Positions 1 to 8,761 of a stretch of DNA of 64,000 bases are shown piece by piece. The DNA is from Arthrobacter sp. AFG7.2 (lineage in GTDB: Bacteria > Actinomycetota > Actinomycetes > Actinomycetales > Micrococcaceae). Location: positions 1 through 64,000 of the forward strand of contig NZ_PJMB01000002.1 of the NCBI RefSeq assembly GCF_002892835.1, read 5' to 3'. The notes under the pieces were generated by a model. The model ran no database searches. It saw only the letters and a program-made list of their open reading frames with translations, and was not told the DNA's origin. A program made the position numbers and the translations under genes. The stretch's first letter is position 1; every line of letters begins with the position of its first letter.

Positions 1-1442
1 TAATCCGCAAGATCCTGGCCGGCGGCCTCATCGTCGTCGATTCCCCCGGTGTGGGGGGCCTGGCCTCCGCGCACACTTTGGCCACGCTGACGGCACTGCC
101 AACAGCGGACGCCATGCTCCTGGTCTCGGACGCTTCACAGGAATACACCGAACCGGAGCTGCGATTCCTCCGCCAGGCCATGCGGATTACCCCCAATGTT
201 GTCGGCATCCTGGCCAAGACCGACCTCTATCCGGAGTGGCGGCGGGTAGAAGAAGCAGACCGGGCCTACCTCACCGGCGTCGCCCCCGATATTCCCCTTT
301 TTCCCGTCTCCTCGGACCTCCGCCTCGAGGCCGCACGGCTGCGCGACAGTGAACTGAACGAGGAGTCCGGGTTCCCCGCACTGATCGCCCACCTCCGGGA
401 CGGGATCATGGGCGAGGCCCAGCGCCTCCAGGGCCGTTCCGTCAGCCAGGACGTACGCGGCGTCACCGAAAACCTGCGCCTCTCCCTGCAATCCGAGCTT
501 GAGGCACTCGAGAACCCAGGTGGCACTCCCCGGATGGTCGCACAGCTTGAACTGGCGCGGGCAGAGGCTGATGACCTGCGGAAGCGTTCCGCGCGCTGGC
601 AGATCACGCTCAATGACGGCATCAGCGACCTTATCGCCGACATGGAGTACGACCTCCGGAACCGCCTCCGCCAGATCCAGCGGGAAGCTGAAACCGCCAT
701 TGACGAAGGTGACCCGGGACCTGCCTGGACCGATTTTTCGACATGGCTTGAGGTGTCCACTGCCGCCGCTATCTCTGACACCTTCGTCTTGACCAGCGAG
801 CGGGCGCAGCAGCTTGCTGCCGAAGTGGCTGAACACTTTGCCGCGGAGGAAGTGAGGCTCCCGGTAATGCATGTCTCCAATTCCGCAGACGTGCTGAACC
901 CCGTCGACGCCATGCCGGAGATGGACCCGGGACGCATCAACCCGGTCCAAAAGGTGCTGATTGGCATGCGGGGTTCCTACGGAGGCGTTCTCATGTTCGG
1001 GCTGGTGACCGGCATCTTCGGCATGGCACTGATCAACCCGCTCTCTTTGAGCGCCGGCGTCCTGCTGGGCCGCAAGGCGTACCGGGAAGACAAGGAAGCG
1101 CGGCTCAAGCGGCGGCAAGGGGAAGCCAAGGTCCTCGTCAGGAGGCAGCTCGACGACGTTACCTTCCAGGTGGGCAAGCAGCTCAAAGACCGGCTGCGGC
1201 TGGTGCAGCGCTCCATCCGCGACCACTTCACCGAGATAGCGGACGAGCATCACCGCTCCCTTGCCGACTCAGTGGCGGCCGCGCAGAAGGCTGCCGAGAC
1301 CTACGCCCTGGAGAAAGACGCCCGCATCAGGGACATCAAGGCCGAGCTCAAAAAAGTGGACGCGCTCCACCGGGCTGCAGAAGCAGTGGCCGCGGAAGTA
1401 TCGGCTGCCGGCACCATGGCTCCTGCGGGCGGTGTACGTTGA
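1..1442 (+). CDS. Dynamin-like GTPase, 5' end outside window
   Basis: The reading frame is open from base 3, so the gene starts left of the window and only the part after the Walker A loop is present. The G3 motif DSPG (about base 39) and a G4 motif AKTD (about base 216) mark a GTPase domain. Long helical, charged segments follow, then a hydrophobic stretch near bases 979-1070 that could insert in membrane, then another coiled region rich in Lys/Arg. This is the layout of bacterial dynamin-like proteins (IniA/DynA type), which act at the inner membrane in stress response or division. The stop codon overlaps the start of the next GTPase by TTGA, so the two are translationally coupled. Family assignment is good; the exact role is not visible. 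Confidence 0.8.
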   Translation, partial: IRKILAGGLIVVDSPGVGGLASAHTLATLTALPTADAMLLVSDASQEYTEPELRFLRQAMRITPNVVGILAKTDLYPEWRRVEEADRAYLTGVAPDIPLFPVSSDLRLEAARLRDSELNEESGFPALIAHLRDGIMGEAQRLQGRSVSQDVRGVTENLRLSLQSELEALENPGGTPRMVAQLELARAEADDLRKRSARWQITLNDGISDLIADMEYDLRNRLRQIQREAETAIDEGDPGPAWTDFSTWLEVSTAAAISDTFVLTSERAQQLAAEVAEHFAAEEVRLPVMHVSNSADVLNPVDAMPEMDPGRINPVQKVLIGMRGSYGGVLMFGLVTGIFGMALINPLSLSAGVLLGRKAYREDKEARLKRRQGEAKVLVRRQLDDVTFQVGKQLKDRLRLVQRSIRDHFTEIADEHHRSLADSVAAAQKAAETYALEKDARIRDIKAELKKVDALHRAAEAVAAEVSAAGTMAPAGGVR

Positions 1443-2935
1443 CTGGTCCAACAGTTGCCGGCGCTGCGGCCCTGGTCCAGGAGGCGTTGAAGGTTTATGG
1501 CGACGATCCGGCAAGTGCTGCCCTTCTCCGGGGATATTCCAGGCGGCTGACGGAACCGCTCCGGATAGCCATCGCCGGCATGGTGAAGGCGGGCAAGTCG
1601 ACCCTGCTCAACGCCATTATCGGGGAGGAAATAGCACCCACTGACACGGGGGAGTGCACCAGGATCATCACCTGGTACCGGCACGGGCGCACTCCCCGCA
1701 TTACCTTGTATCCCACAGCCGGCGTGCCCCGGACCCTGCCGCTCAAACGCGTCGATGGCCGCCTGGTTTTCGTCCTTGGGGATGTGGAGGCGGGAGACGT
1801 GGACAGGTTGGAAGTGGAGTGGCCCTCCCCGGCGCTCCGGAACATGACCCTGATCGATACTCCTGGCATTGCGTCGTTGTCCCAAGGCGTATCTGCCCGT
1901 TCCACCGCTTTTCTTACCCCGGCGGATACGCATTCGGAAGCGGATGCAATCATTTACCTGATGCGCCACATGCATGCGGCCGACGTCCGGTTCCTCGAAT
2001 CCTTCAGGGACACGGAAGCGGGCCGCTCCGGCACAGTCAACGCAATTGCCGTGCTGTCACGGGCTGATGAGGTGGGTGGCGGCCGCATAGACTCGCTGCT
2101 TTCCGCAGGAGACATCGCGGAGCGGTACCGGCGGGACCATAACCTGCGGAAACTCGCGTTGGGCGTGGTGCCGGTGGCGGGTCTCCTTGCCCAGAGCGCG
2201 CGGACCATGAGCCAGCAGGATTTTGCAGCGCTTCAACTGCTGGCGGGCCTGGACCGGGGCAGCCGGGAGAAGGCGCTGCTTTCCGCTGACAGGTTCCTCC
2301 GGGCAGCCGAACCGGAAGGGCTGACGGCGGAGACCCGGGCCACCCTGCTGGCGCGATATGGGCTGTTCGGTATCCGCCTGGCTGTGGTCCTGATCCCCAA
2401 TGGTTTCAATGAACCGACGCCGCTGGCCCACGAGCTTGCCAGGCGCAGCGGCCTGGATCCGCTGCTGGACCTGCTGGACCGCCAGTTCCAGGCACGCGCC
2501 GGGGCGCTGAGGGCACGGACGGCCCTGGTGGGAGTGGAAACCCTGCTGCGCACGGTCCCCCGCCAGGGGACCGGGCCCCTGGCTGCGGCGCTGGAACGGC
2601 TGCAGGCCAACGCGCATGAGTTCCGGGAACTGCGGCTGCTGGCTGCCCTCCGTACTACCGGTGTACCGCTCAGCTCTGAACTTGCCGCGGAGGCCGAGGT
2701 CCTGGTGGGAGGGCGGGGCGCTGCGCCACATGTGCGGTTGGGGCTGGATGCCCATGCCACGCGCACTGAACTCGCGGACGAGGCCCGCCGCTACCTGCTT
2801 CGGTGGCGGGCCGTGGCCGAAAACCCGCTGACGGACCGTTCAGCCCTGGATGCCTGCCGGGTGGTGGTCCGCAGCTGCGAAGGCGTCCTGGCGGATGTGT
2901 TTTCCCGCGACCAAAGGCAACGCCAGCCTGCATGA
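1439..2935 (+). CDS. Dynamin-like GTPase, second of pair
   Basis: 498 residues from a TTG start that overlaps the upstream stop codon. The G1 loop GMVKAGKST lies at residues 47-55, the G3 motif DTPG follows at about residue 140, and the G4 position reads SRAD rather than canonical NKxD. The remaining two thirds are helical and hydrophilic with no clear membrane segment. Bacterial dynamins are often encoded as adjacent pairs that assemble as hetero-oligomers, one partner carrying the membrane contact; here the upstream protein has the hydrophobic segment and this one does not. A membrane-remodelling or membrane-protection role is inferred from family only. Confidence 0.8.
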   Translation: MTGPTVAGAAALVQEALKVYGDDPASAALLRGYSRRLTEPLRIAIAGMVKAGKSTLLNAIIGEEIAPTDTGECTRIITWYRHGRTPRITLYPTAGVPRTLPLKRVDGRLVFVLGDVEAGDVDRLEVEWPSPALRNMTLIDTPGIASLSQGVSARSTAFLTPADTHSEADAIIYLMRHMHAADVRFLESFRDTEAGRSGTVNAIAVLSRADEVGGGRIDSLLSAGDIAERYRRDHNLRKLALGVVPVAGLLAQSARTMSQQDFAALQLLAGLDRGSREKALLSADRFLRAAEPEGLTAETRATLLARYGLFGIRLAVVLIPNGFNEPTPLAHELARRSGLDPLLDLLDRQFQARAGALRARTALVGVETLLRTVPRQGTGPLAAALERLQANAHEFRELRLLAALRTTGVPLSSELAAEAEVLVGGRGAAPHVRLGLDAHATRTELADEARRYLLRWRAVAENPLTDRSALDACRVVVRSCEGVLADVFSRDQRQRQPA

Positions 2936-2970
2936 CCGCGGCCGGCCTGGCATTCTGGCCGGCCAGGAAG

Positions 2971-3363
2971 CTATTTCAGGCCGTCGGCGTCGTGCTCGTC
3001 GGTCTCGTGCTTGTCTTTCCCGCCGTTGTTGTCCTTTGCCTTAGCGTCCAGCTCATCCTTGAGCTTCTTCAGGCGGTCAGCCTCGGCCTGCTGCCGGCGG
3101 CGCATTTCAAGGTTGCGGAGGAAGTCCGGATCATCGTCCGGAGCGGTGGGATGCCCCGGGCTGCGGGTCTGAGGGGGAGTGTTGCGGGGGCGGCCTATCA
3201 GGAGCCAGAGAATGGCGCCCAGCACCGGCAGGACAATCATCACCACAATCCATGCAGGTTTCGATATTCCGCGGGTCAGGCGCCCGTCAGTACGAATCAC
3301 GTCGACGAGGCCATACACGAAGATGGCAAGGACTGCGACGGCCAAAGCCACACGGAGGAGCAT
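2971..3363 (-). CDS. PLDc_N-domain small membrane protein
   Basis: 130 residues. Two membrane segments (about residues 3-18 and 38-60) separated by a short polar loop, with the LGAILWLLIGRP signature typical of the PLDc_N domain found at the N-terminus of cardiolipin synthases and as a stand-alone protein in actinobacteria. No HKD catalytic motif follows; instead there is a charged Lys/Asp/Glu-rich tail. The ATG lies 7 nt after a TAGACT box (3376-3371), so the transcript is probably leaderless. It is divergent from the DUF4229 gene. Function is unknown. Confidence 0.75.
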   Translation of the reverse strand: MLLRVALAVAVLAIFVYGLVDVIRTDGRLTRGISKPAWIVVMIVLPVLGAILWLLIGRPRNTPPQTRSPGHPTAPDDDPDFLRNLEMRRRQQAEADRLKKLKDELDAKAKDNNGGKDKHETDEHDADGLK

Positions 3364-3370
3364 GCCATTA

Positions 3371-3376
3371 AGTCTA
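3371..3376 (-). promoter_or_regulatory. -10 box of a leaderless promoter (PLDc_N gene)
   Basis: TAGACT fits the actinobacterial TANNNT consensus and is followed after 7 nt by the ATG at 3363. No ribosome binding site fits in that gap. Confidence 0.55.
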
Positions 3377-3413
3377 TCGTCAGCTGGCGCGGTGGCTGCG
3401 GGCGGGAGGCAGC

Positions 3414-3419
3414 TAAACT
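3414..3419 (+). promoter_or_regulatory. -10 box of a leaderless promoter (DUF4229 gene)
   Basis: TAAACT, then 6 nt, then GTG at 3426. It fixes the start codon of the DUF4229 protein and lies back to back with the promoter of the divergent gene. Confidence 0.55.
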
Positions 3420-3425
3420 GGAATA

Positions 3426-3737
3426 GTGGCCTTTTTGAAATATTCCCTGATCCGCCTGGCTCTCTTTGCGCCCCTGTTCGTGCTGTTCACGGTGCTGGGC
3501 CTGGGCGCCCTGATGTCCGTCATCTGCGCAGCCCTGATTGCCTTCGCCGTGAGCTACCTGTTCTTCCAAAAGCAGCGGAACGAGGCTGCGGCGGCCCTCC
3601 ACCACCGTTTTTCCGGCAAGGCCAAACCTCTGCGCACTGCGAACGAAGTCCAGGACGCGGACGCCGAGGATGCACTCCTGGATGCCAACCCGGACGTTGC
3701 CATCAGCAACGACGTGAAGGACCGCAAGCGGGCGTGA
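3426..3737 (+). CDS. DUF4229 domain membrane protein
   Basis: 103 residues with a GTG start placed directly behind a leaderless promoter. Two hydrophobic segments (about residues 9-22 and 25-46) are followed by a FFQKQRNEAAAAL amphipathic stretch and an acidic tail. This matches the actinobacterial DUF4229 family, small inner-membrane proteins usually found beside menaquinone genes, as here (menA lies just downstream on the other strand). Its job is unknown; the conserved position next to men genes hints at a link with the respiratory chain. Confidence 0.75.
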   Translation: MAFLKYSLIRLALFAPLFVLFTVLGLGALMSVICAALIAFAVSYLFFQKQRNEAAAALHHRFSGKAKPLRTANEVQDADAEDALLDANPDVAISNDVKDRKRA

Positions 3738-3743
3738 GACCGT

Positions 3744-3765
3744 GCGGGATTCTTCTAGAACCCGC
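3744..3765. terminator. Possible bidirectional terminator between DUF4229 gene and menA
   Basis: GCGGGATTCT (3744-3753) can pair with AGAACCCGC (3757-3765) with one bulged base. It sits between the convergent stops and overlaps the last codons of menA. Confidence 0.4.
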
Positions 3766-4636
3766 GGCTTAGTACCAGGCCGAGTGAGAACAGCAGGCTG
3801 TAACCGAGGTTGATCAGTCCCGTTTGCTTGAGGACCGGGATCAGGCTCTTGCGCTTGCGCCCGTTGATCATCAGCCAGGCCGGCATGAGGCAGGCCGGAA
3901 TCAGCAGCAGGACGATCAGCATCCAGGGCCGGCCGGGCGCCAGGATCACCACCAGCAGGATGGCCACGGCCAGCATCAGCACATAGCTTTCCCTGGCGTG
4001 CTTGTCGCCAAGCCGGACCGCAAGGGTCTTCTTGCCGGCCTGCATGTCTGTGGGGATGTCCCTGACGTTGTTGGCCATGAGCAGTGCCGTGGCGATGAGC
4101 CCGGTGCCGATGGCGCCAATAATGGCGGGCAGGTTGATCTGCCCGGCCTGTGTGTAGGTGGTGCCCAGGGTGGCCACCAGTCCAAAGAACACGAACACAA
4201 AAACGTCGCCCAGGCCCATGTAGCCGTACGGGTTCTTACCCCCGGTGTAGCCCCACGCTGCCATGACGCAGCCCAGCCCCACCAGGATCAGCCACCAGCT
4301 CTGGGTGATCACCACCAGGACCAGCCCGAAGACCATGGCAGCGGCGAAGGCCCCGAATGCAGCCCGCTTCACGTGCTCGGGACTGGCCGCCCCGGATCCC
4401 ACCAGCCGCAGCGGGCCCACCCTGTCGTCGTCGGTCCCGCGGATGCCGTCCGAGTAGTCGTTGGCAAAATTCACGCCCACCTGGAGCAGGAGGGCCACCA
4501 GCGCCGCAAGGACGGCGTTGAACAGGAGGAACGAATCCATCTCGTAGGCGGCGGCGGAGCCGATCAGCACCGGCGCAATCGCGGCTGGCAGCGTCCGGAG
4601 TCGGGCGCCTTGGATCCATTGTGCGGCTGTAGCCAC
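3755..4636 (-). CDS. menA: 1,4-dihydroxy-2-naphthoate polyprenyltransferase
   Basis: 293 residues, an integral membrane UbiA-family prenyltransferase that joins the polyprenyl chain to dihydroxynaphthoate to make demethylmenaquinone. About eight or nine hydrophobic segments are visible. The aspartate-rich metal and diphosphate site NFANDYSDGIRGTDDDR (about residues 57-73) is diagnostic for MenA, and a second conserved region NNVRDIPTDMQAGKKTLA (about 190-207) is present. It is the last gene of the menB-menE-menA cluster, 66 nt after menE. A GTG start with AGAGGT upstream is used. Confidence 0.93.
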   Translation of the reverse strand: MATAAQWIQGARLRTLPAAIAPVLIGSAAAYEMDSFLLFNAVLAALVALLLQVGVNFANDYSDGIRGTDDDRVGPLRLVGSGAASPEHVKRAAFGAFAAAMVFGLVLVVITQSWWLILVGLGCVMAAWGYTGGKNPYGYMGLGDVFVFVFFGLVATLGTTYTQAGQINLPAIIGAIGTGLIATALLMANNVRDIPTDMQAGKKTLAVRLGDKHARESYVLMLAVAILLVVILAPGRPWMLIVLLLIPACLMPAWLMINGRKRKSLIPVLKQTGLINLGYSLLFSLGLVLSRGF

Positions 4637-4702
4637 GTTCAGTACCTCTGTGTGTTGGGGAAGGAGGCAGGAGGGGAGCCCTGCCGGTGCTGCAGGTCTA
4701 CT

Positions 4703-5878
4703 TTACTTTCCCTGGTGGAGGGCGTTGAGTTCGGAGGTCATGGCCAGCCGGTCGGGTTTGCCGTTGGGAAGCATCAGCAGCGCGGATGCCACGAGGACTG
4801 TTTTCGGCGCAAGTACCCCGAGTGTCCGCCGCCATTCCTGCTCAAGGACGGCGCCGGCGCCACGTGCGTCCGGCCCGGACACCTGGTCCTCCAGCGCCAC
4901 GTAAGCCGCCACAGCCTGGCCCCATTCGATGGAAGGCACACCTGCCACAAAAGCCGCTGCGACGCCGTCGTACTTTTCCAGCTCGTCCTGCACCCGGGCG
5001 GCGGAAAGCTTCAGCCCGCCGCTGATGATCACGTCGTCAGCCCTGCCCAGGACCGTCAGCCGGCCGTCGTCGTCGATGCTGCCAAGATCACTGGTCCGGT
5101 ACCAGCGCACGCCGTCCTCCTCGAAAAACGAGGCTGTATCCTCGGGCGACTCGAGGTAGCCGGCGGCGATGGTGTCACCGCCCAGGAGGATCCTGCCGTC
5201 CTGCTCGACGCGCACAGAGACTCCTTCCAGCGGGAAACCGTCATAAACGCAGCCGCCGGACGTTTCGGCAGAACCGTAGGTGGTGACCACCCGGACACCT
5301 GCCTGCCGGGCAGCAGCCAGCAGGGATGCGGGGGCAGGTGCGCCACCAAGCAGGACGGCGTTGAAGCGGCGGAGCACAGCCAGCGTCTCCGCTGACGGAG
5401 CATCGAGGAGCCGCTGAAGCTGGGTGGGGACCAGGGACGTGAGGCGGATCTTGTCCGTCAGTTCCAGCGCGGCCGCTGTAAAGGCTTCGGGCGTGAAACC
5501 GCCGGACATATCCATCACCCAGGGGCGGGTGCCGGCGAACAGGGAACGCACCAGGACCTGGATGCCGGCTACGTACTGAACCGGCAGGGCGAGGAGCCAC
5601 TGGCCCTCGCCCTTGAGTGCCAGGGCCGTGGCCATGGAGGATGCCGCCAGCGATTCGACCGTCAGTACGGTGGCCTTGGGGGTGCCGGTGGAGCCGGAGG
5701 TGCGGACCACAGCCACGGCGTCATCGCAGCCCGGAGTCTCCAGATGCCCCACCACCAGGGCGCCGTCGTCGCCAATGGTGAATTCGACCGCGGGCCCCTC
5801 GCCGTGGAGGGCTGCCGCCAGGGCTGTCAGGGCCGGTTCGATGTTGAAGGGACTGGTGGGTTCTGCTGGGTTGCTCAT
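4703..5878 (-). CDS. menE: o-Succinylbenzoate-CoA ligase
   Basis: 391 residues. An acyl-adenylate-forming enzyme that activates o-succinylbenzoate with ATP and CoA in menaquinone synthesis. The AMP-binding P-loop RTSGSTGTPKA lies near residue 90, TTYGSAETSGG near 215, and the YRTSDLG motif near 265, ending with the usual DDVIISGG...NGKPDRLA hinge and C-terminal lid. An upstream in-frame ATG exists (5968), but the ATG at 5878 has AGGAGC in the right place and lies 13 nt after the menB stop, so I chose it. At 391 residues it is on the short side for the superfamily, as usual for actinobacterial MenE. Confidence 0.92.
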   Translation of the reverse strand: MSNPAEPTSPFNIEPALTALAAALHGEGPAVEFTIGDDGALVVGHLETPGCDDAVAVVRTSGSTGTPKATVLTVESLAASSMATALALKGEGQWLLALPVQYVAGIQVLVRSLFAGTRPWVMDMSGGFTPEAFTAAALELTDKIRLTSLVPTQLQRLLDAPSAETLAVLRRFNAVLLGGAPAPASLLAAARQAGVRVVTTYGSAETSGGCVYDGFPLEGVSVRVEQDGRILLGGDTIAAGYLESPEDTASFFEEDGVRWYRTSDLGSIDDDGRLTVLGRADDVIISGGLKLSAARVQDELEKYDGVAAAFVAGVPSIEWGQAVAAYVALEDQVSGPDARGAGAVLEQEWRRTLGVLAPKTVLVASALLMLPNGKPDRLAMTSELNALHQGK

Positions 5879-5891
5879 GTGCCGCTCCTGC

Positions 5892-6845
5892 CTAGAAGTA
5901 GTGCGGAAAGGTGGACCAGTCCGGTTCGCGTTTTTGCAGGAAGGCTTCCTTGCCCTCCACCGCCTCATCCGTCATGTAGGCAAGCCGGGTGGCCTCGCCG
6001 GCGAACACCTGCTGGCCGGCCAGGCCGTCGTCCGCGAGGTTGAAGGCGAACTTCAGCATCCGGACGGCCTGCGGGGACTGGCGTGCGATGTCAGCCGCAT
6101 ACTCCAGGGCAACCTCTTCGAGCCGCTCGTGGTCCACGGCTTCATTGACGGCGCCCATCCGAACCATGTCTTCAGCGGAATATTCGCGGGCCAGGAAGAA
6201 AATCTCCCTCGCTGCCTTTTGCCCGACCTGCCGGGCCAGCAGCGCGGAACCGTAACCGGCGTCGAAACTCCCGACGGTGGCGTCAGTCTGCTTAAACTTC
6301 CCGTGCTGCCGGGAGGCGATGGTGAGGTCGGCCACCACGTGCAGCGAGTGCCCGCCGCCGGCTGCCCAGCCGTTGACGACGGCGACCACCACCTTGGGCA
6401 TGGTCCGCATGAGCCGCTGGACCTCCAGGATGTGGAGGCGGCCGGCGCGGGCGGGGTCGATGCTTTCCTGGGTCTCGCCGTCGGCATACCGGTAACCGTC
6501 ACGGCCGCGGATGCGCTGGTCCCCGCCCGAGCAGAAGGAGTGACCGCCGTCTTTGGGGGAGGGGCCGTTGCCGGTGAGCAGCACGGTGGCCACATCCGGG
6601 GACATCCGGGCGTGGTCCATGGCGCGGTAGAGCTCATCCACAGTCCCCGGCCGGAACGCGTTCCTGACCTCCGGCCGGTTGAAGGCGATCCGGACCGTGG
6701 GCAGGTCACGAACCCATTCGCCGCCGGAATCCCGCTCCACCTGCCGGTGGTAGGTCATGTCCTGGAAGTCGTCGAAGCCGGACACGGTCCGCCAGCGGGA
6801 GGGATCAAAAACGTCGGATACCTGGGCGGGAATCTGTTTGCTCAC
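5892..6845 (-). CDS. menB: 1,4-dihydroxy-2-naphthoyl-CoA synthase
   Basis: 317 residues, crotonase fold. It cyclises o-succinylbenzoyl-CoA to dihydroxynaphthoyl-CoA. Visible are the oxyanion-hole segment FCSGGDQRIRGRDGY (about residues 103-117), NGWAAGGGHSLHVVADLTIAS (about 160-180), and the MenB-specific SFDAGYGSALLARQVGQKAARE region (about 190-212) that carries the active-site Asp and Tyr. The C-terminus DWSTFPHYF is typical of MenB. First gene of the men cluster; a GTG start 6 nt behind a TAGACT box suggests a leaderless mRNA. Confidence 0.95.
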   Translation of the reverse strand: MSKQIPAQVSDVFDPSRWRTVSGFDDFQDMTYHRQVERDSGGEWVRDLPTVRIAFNRPEVRNAFRPGTVDELYRAMDHARMSPDVATVLLTGNGPSPKDGGHSFCSGGDQRIRGRDGYRYADGETQESIDPARAGRLHILEVQRLMRTMPKVVVAVVNGWAAGGGHSLHVVADLTIASRQHGKFKQTDATVGSFDAGYGSALLARQVGQKAAREIFFLAREYSAEDMVRMGAVNEAVDHERLEEVALEYAADIARQSPQAVRMLKFAFNLADDGLAGQQVFAGEATRLAYMTDEAVEGKEAFLQKREPDWSTFPHYF

Positions 6846-6851
6846 CGTGCA

Positions 6852-6857
6852 AGTCTA
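6852..6857 (-). promoter_or_regulatory. -10 box of a leaderless promoter (menB)
   Basis: TAGACT, 6 nt, then GTG at 6845. It would drive the whole menB-menE-menA unit. Confidence 0.55.
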
Positions 6858-6867
6858 GTAATCGGCC

Positions 6868-7308
6868 TCAGCTGATGCAGAACTCGTTGCCTTCCGGGTC
6901 TGCCATCGTGTGCCAGGAGTGTGGGCCCTGGCTGGCCGTCCAGAGGAAGCTGGCCCCACGCGCCTCGAGCTCCCGGCGAACCTCGTCCTTGTCCCGGCCG
7001 TCCAGGTCCAGGTCCCAGTGCACGCGGTTCTTGACGGTTTTGCCTTCCGGCGCCGTCTGGAACAGAAGGCGCCGGGTCGGCTTGCCGGCCTCAAGTTCCT
7101 CCGGCGGCCGGATGGCGCAGCCCTCGCGCCACACCAGGTTGCCGCGGTGCGTCATGGTCTGGTCCTCGGTGGCGAAGCCCTGGTCAATCATGGAGCGGAT
7201 GAACCCCGCGTCCTGGGGTTCCACCGCCCACTGAAGGGTTTCGGCCCACCAGTCGGCGAGCTGGTGGGGCTGGCTGCAATCTATGACTATCTGGATGTTG
7301 AGTCCCAT
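6868..7308 (-). CDS. VOC-family (glyoxalase/bleomycin-resistance fold) protein
   Basis: 146 residues. The N-terminal LNIQIVIDCSQPHQLADWW and the C-terminal HSWHTMADPEGNEFCIS are hallmark ends of actinobacterial glyoxalase-like VOC domains; the His and the Glu in those motifs are the usual metal ligands. Substrate cannot be read from sequence. The ATG at 7308 sits 6 nt behind TACCGT, a leaderless arrangement, which is preferred over the GTG one codon upstream. A paralogous type of protein occurs at 49958. Confidence 0.8.
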   Translation of the reverse strand: MGLNIQIVIDCSQPHQLADWWAETLQWAVEPQDAGFIRSMIDQGFATEDQTMTHRGNLVWREGCAIRPPEELEAGKPTRRLLFQTAPEGKTVKNRVHWDLDLDGRDKDEVRRELEARGASFLWTASQGPHSWHTMADPEGNEFCIS

Positions 7309-7314
7309 CACACC

Positions 7315-7320
7315 ACGGTA
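7315..7320 (-). promoter_or_regulatory. -10 box of a leaderless promoter (VOC protein)
   Basis: TACCGT, 6 nt, then ATG at 7308; selects between two adjacent possible starts. Confidence 0.45.
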
Positions 7321-7399
7321 CGGTGGCAGACGCTGCTCCGGTAGGTTGTGGGGGCTGCCGGAGCTTGCGTCCCTCCGCCTACAACGCTGGAAAGTATTC

Positions 7400-7418
7400 T
7401 TGACACATTGTCATGACA
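7400..7418 (+). promoter_or_regulatory. Possible promoter/operator of the sugar ABC operon
   Basis: TTGACA (7400-7405) looks like a -35 hexamer. It is followed at once by the perfect palindrome TGTCATGACA (7409-7418), a good size for a GntR- or LacI-type half-site pair. No convincing -10 box is seen at the right distance. No regulator gene lies beside the operon, so the cognate protein is unknown. Confidence 0.4.
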
Positions 7419-7483
7419 TAGGTCACAGTGGGGGAGGAAAGGCTTTTCCCGGCCTGGAGCACAGCGAGAGACAGGACAGAGCA

Positions 7484-8758
7484 TTGTCAGAGAAGACAAG
7501 AATCTCCACCATCAGCCGCCGCCAGTTTGGCCTGACGGCCTTCGGACTGTCAGCACTGGCCGCCGGACTTACCGCCTGCGGAAGCGGTGGCGGCTCCTCC
7601 TCCGAGGGTGGTGCCAAGACGCTCCAGCTGGTCCTCTCCGGTGACACCAACCAGGGCGGCGCGTTTGCCGCCGCAGCCAAGAAGTACAAGGAAATTTCGG
7701 GCATCACCATCGAGGTGGTGGACGTCCCCACGGCGGACATCACCACGAAGCTCAAGAACGCCGCCACGGCCAATGACCTCCCGGCCCTGGCCCGCGTGAC
7801 CAGCATCGATCCGCTCTGGGTCAATCAGCTTCAGGACCTCTCTGACATCGCAAAATCGCGGGGGATCGACGAGAACTTCCTGCAGGAATCGCCGGACGGC
7901 ATCATCCCTGCCATCCCTTCCGACCTCACCGCCGTGGGCCTCTTCATCAACAAGAGCCTGTTCGAGAAGGCCGGCGTCAGCTTCCCCACGGACATCGCAC
8001 AGACCTGGACCTGGGACGAGTTCGTGGCAGCGGTCAACGAGGTCCGTGAGAAGGCAGGCGCAAAGTACGGCGTGGTCATGGACCGCTCCGGCCACCGCCT
8101 GCGGGCCATGATGTACGAATTCGGCAGCACCGCGTTCGCCAAGGAAGGCGACAAGTACTCCGCGGACGACGAAGCCGTGGAGACGCTCGAGTACTTCGCC
8201 AAGATCAACGACGACCAGACCATGCCCAAGTCCGTTTGGCTGAGCGGCGAGGACGGCAACGCGATGTTCAAGAGCGGCCAGGTGGCCGCTTACTACTCCG
8301 GCAGCTGGCAGGTCGCGGACTTCAACAAGAACATCAAGGACTTCGAATGGCTCTCTGTGCCGCTGCCCAAGAAGGAAGTGAACGCCACCAACCTGGGCGG
8401 CGGCTTCATGGTTGCGTTCAAGGACACCGGCGCGGATGAGGAAGCCAAGAAGTTCATCGACTGGTTCTACGACGACGCGAACTACACCGAGTTCGCGAAA
8501 CTGGGCGGCTACCTGCCGGTGAAGGACCTGCAGGTGGAGTACCCCTTCCAGCAGGCCTCCTTCGAGCTGTACCAGAAGCAGATCGCCGGCAACGAGGCCA
8601 AGGGTGACAACGCCATCAAGCGGGTTGTTTCCGAGGCTTACGCGGAAACCCCGTTCTCCGGGGACCCGCTGCGCGAGGAGACGGTCAAAATGCTCTCCGG
8701 CAGTCAGGATGCCAAAACCACGGTGGACAACATCGTGAAGCTCTACAACGGTGCCTGA
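7484..8758 (+). CDS. Sugar ABC transporter substrate-binding lipoprotein
   Basis: 424 residues from a TTG start; longer versions upstream would read through the promoter region and delay the signal peptide. The N-terminus has a twin-arginine stretch SRRQFGL followed by a hydrophobic core and a lipobox LTAC (Cys near residue 28), so the protein is probably exported folded and lipid-anchored. The rest is a type-1 extracellular solute-binding protein (MalE/UgpB-like) with the typical PKSVWLSGEDGNAMFKSGQVAAYYSGSW-like middle section. It delivers an oligosaccharide to the two permeases that follow after 3 nt and 2 nt. The substrate is not known; the lyase-like gene at the operon end suggests an acidic or modified polysaccharide fragment. 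Confidence 0.88.
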   Translation: MSEKTRISTISRRQFGLTAFGLSALAAGLTACGSGGGSSSEGGAKTLQLVLSGDTNQGGAFAAAAKKYKEISGITIEVVDVPTADITTKLKNAATANDLPALARVTSIDPLWVNQLQDLSDIAKSRGIDENFLQESPDGIIPAIPSDLTAVGLFINKSLFEKAGVSFPTDIAQTWTWDEFVAAVNEVREKAGAKYGVVMDRSGHRLRAMMYEFGSTAFAKEGDKYSADDEAVETLEYFAKINDDQTMPKSVWLSGEDGNAMFKSGQVAAYYSGSWQVADFNKNIKDFEWLSVPLPKKEVNATNLGGGFMVAFKDTGADEEAKKFIDWFYDDANYTEFAKLGGYLPVKDLQVEYPFQQASFELYQKQIAGNEAKGDNAIKRVVSEAYAETPFSGDPLREETVKMLSGSQDAKTTVDNIVKLYNGA

Positions 8759-8761
8759 TCC

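Noticed and set aside
135..1253. 372-codon minus-strand frame opposite the first GTPase
   Set aside because: No domain-like sequence; mirror of the strong codon bias of the real gene.
3824..5395. 523-codon plus-strand open frame
   Set aside because: Antisense to menA and menE, both certain genes; the translation is His/Gln/Asp/Gly-rich noise typical of GC-rich shadow frames.
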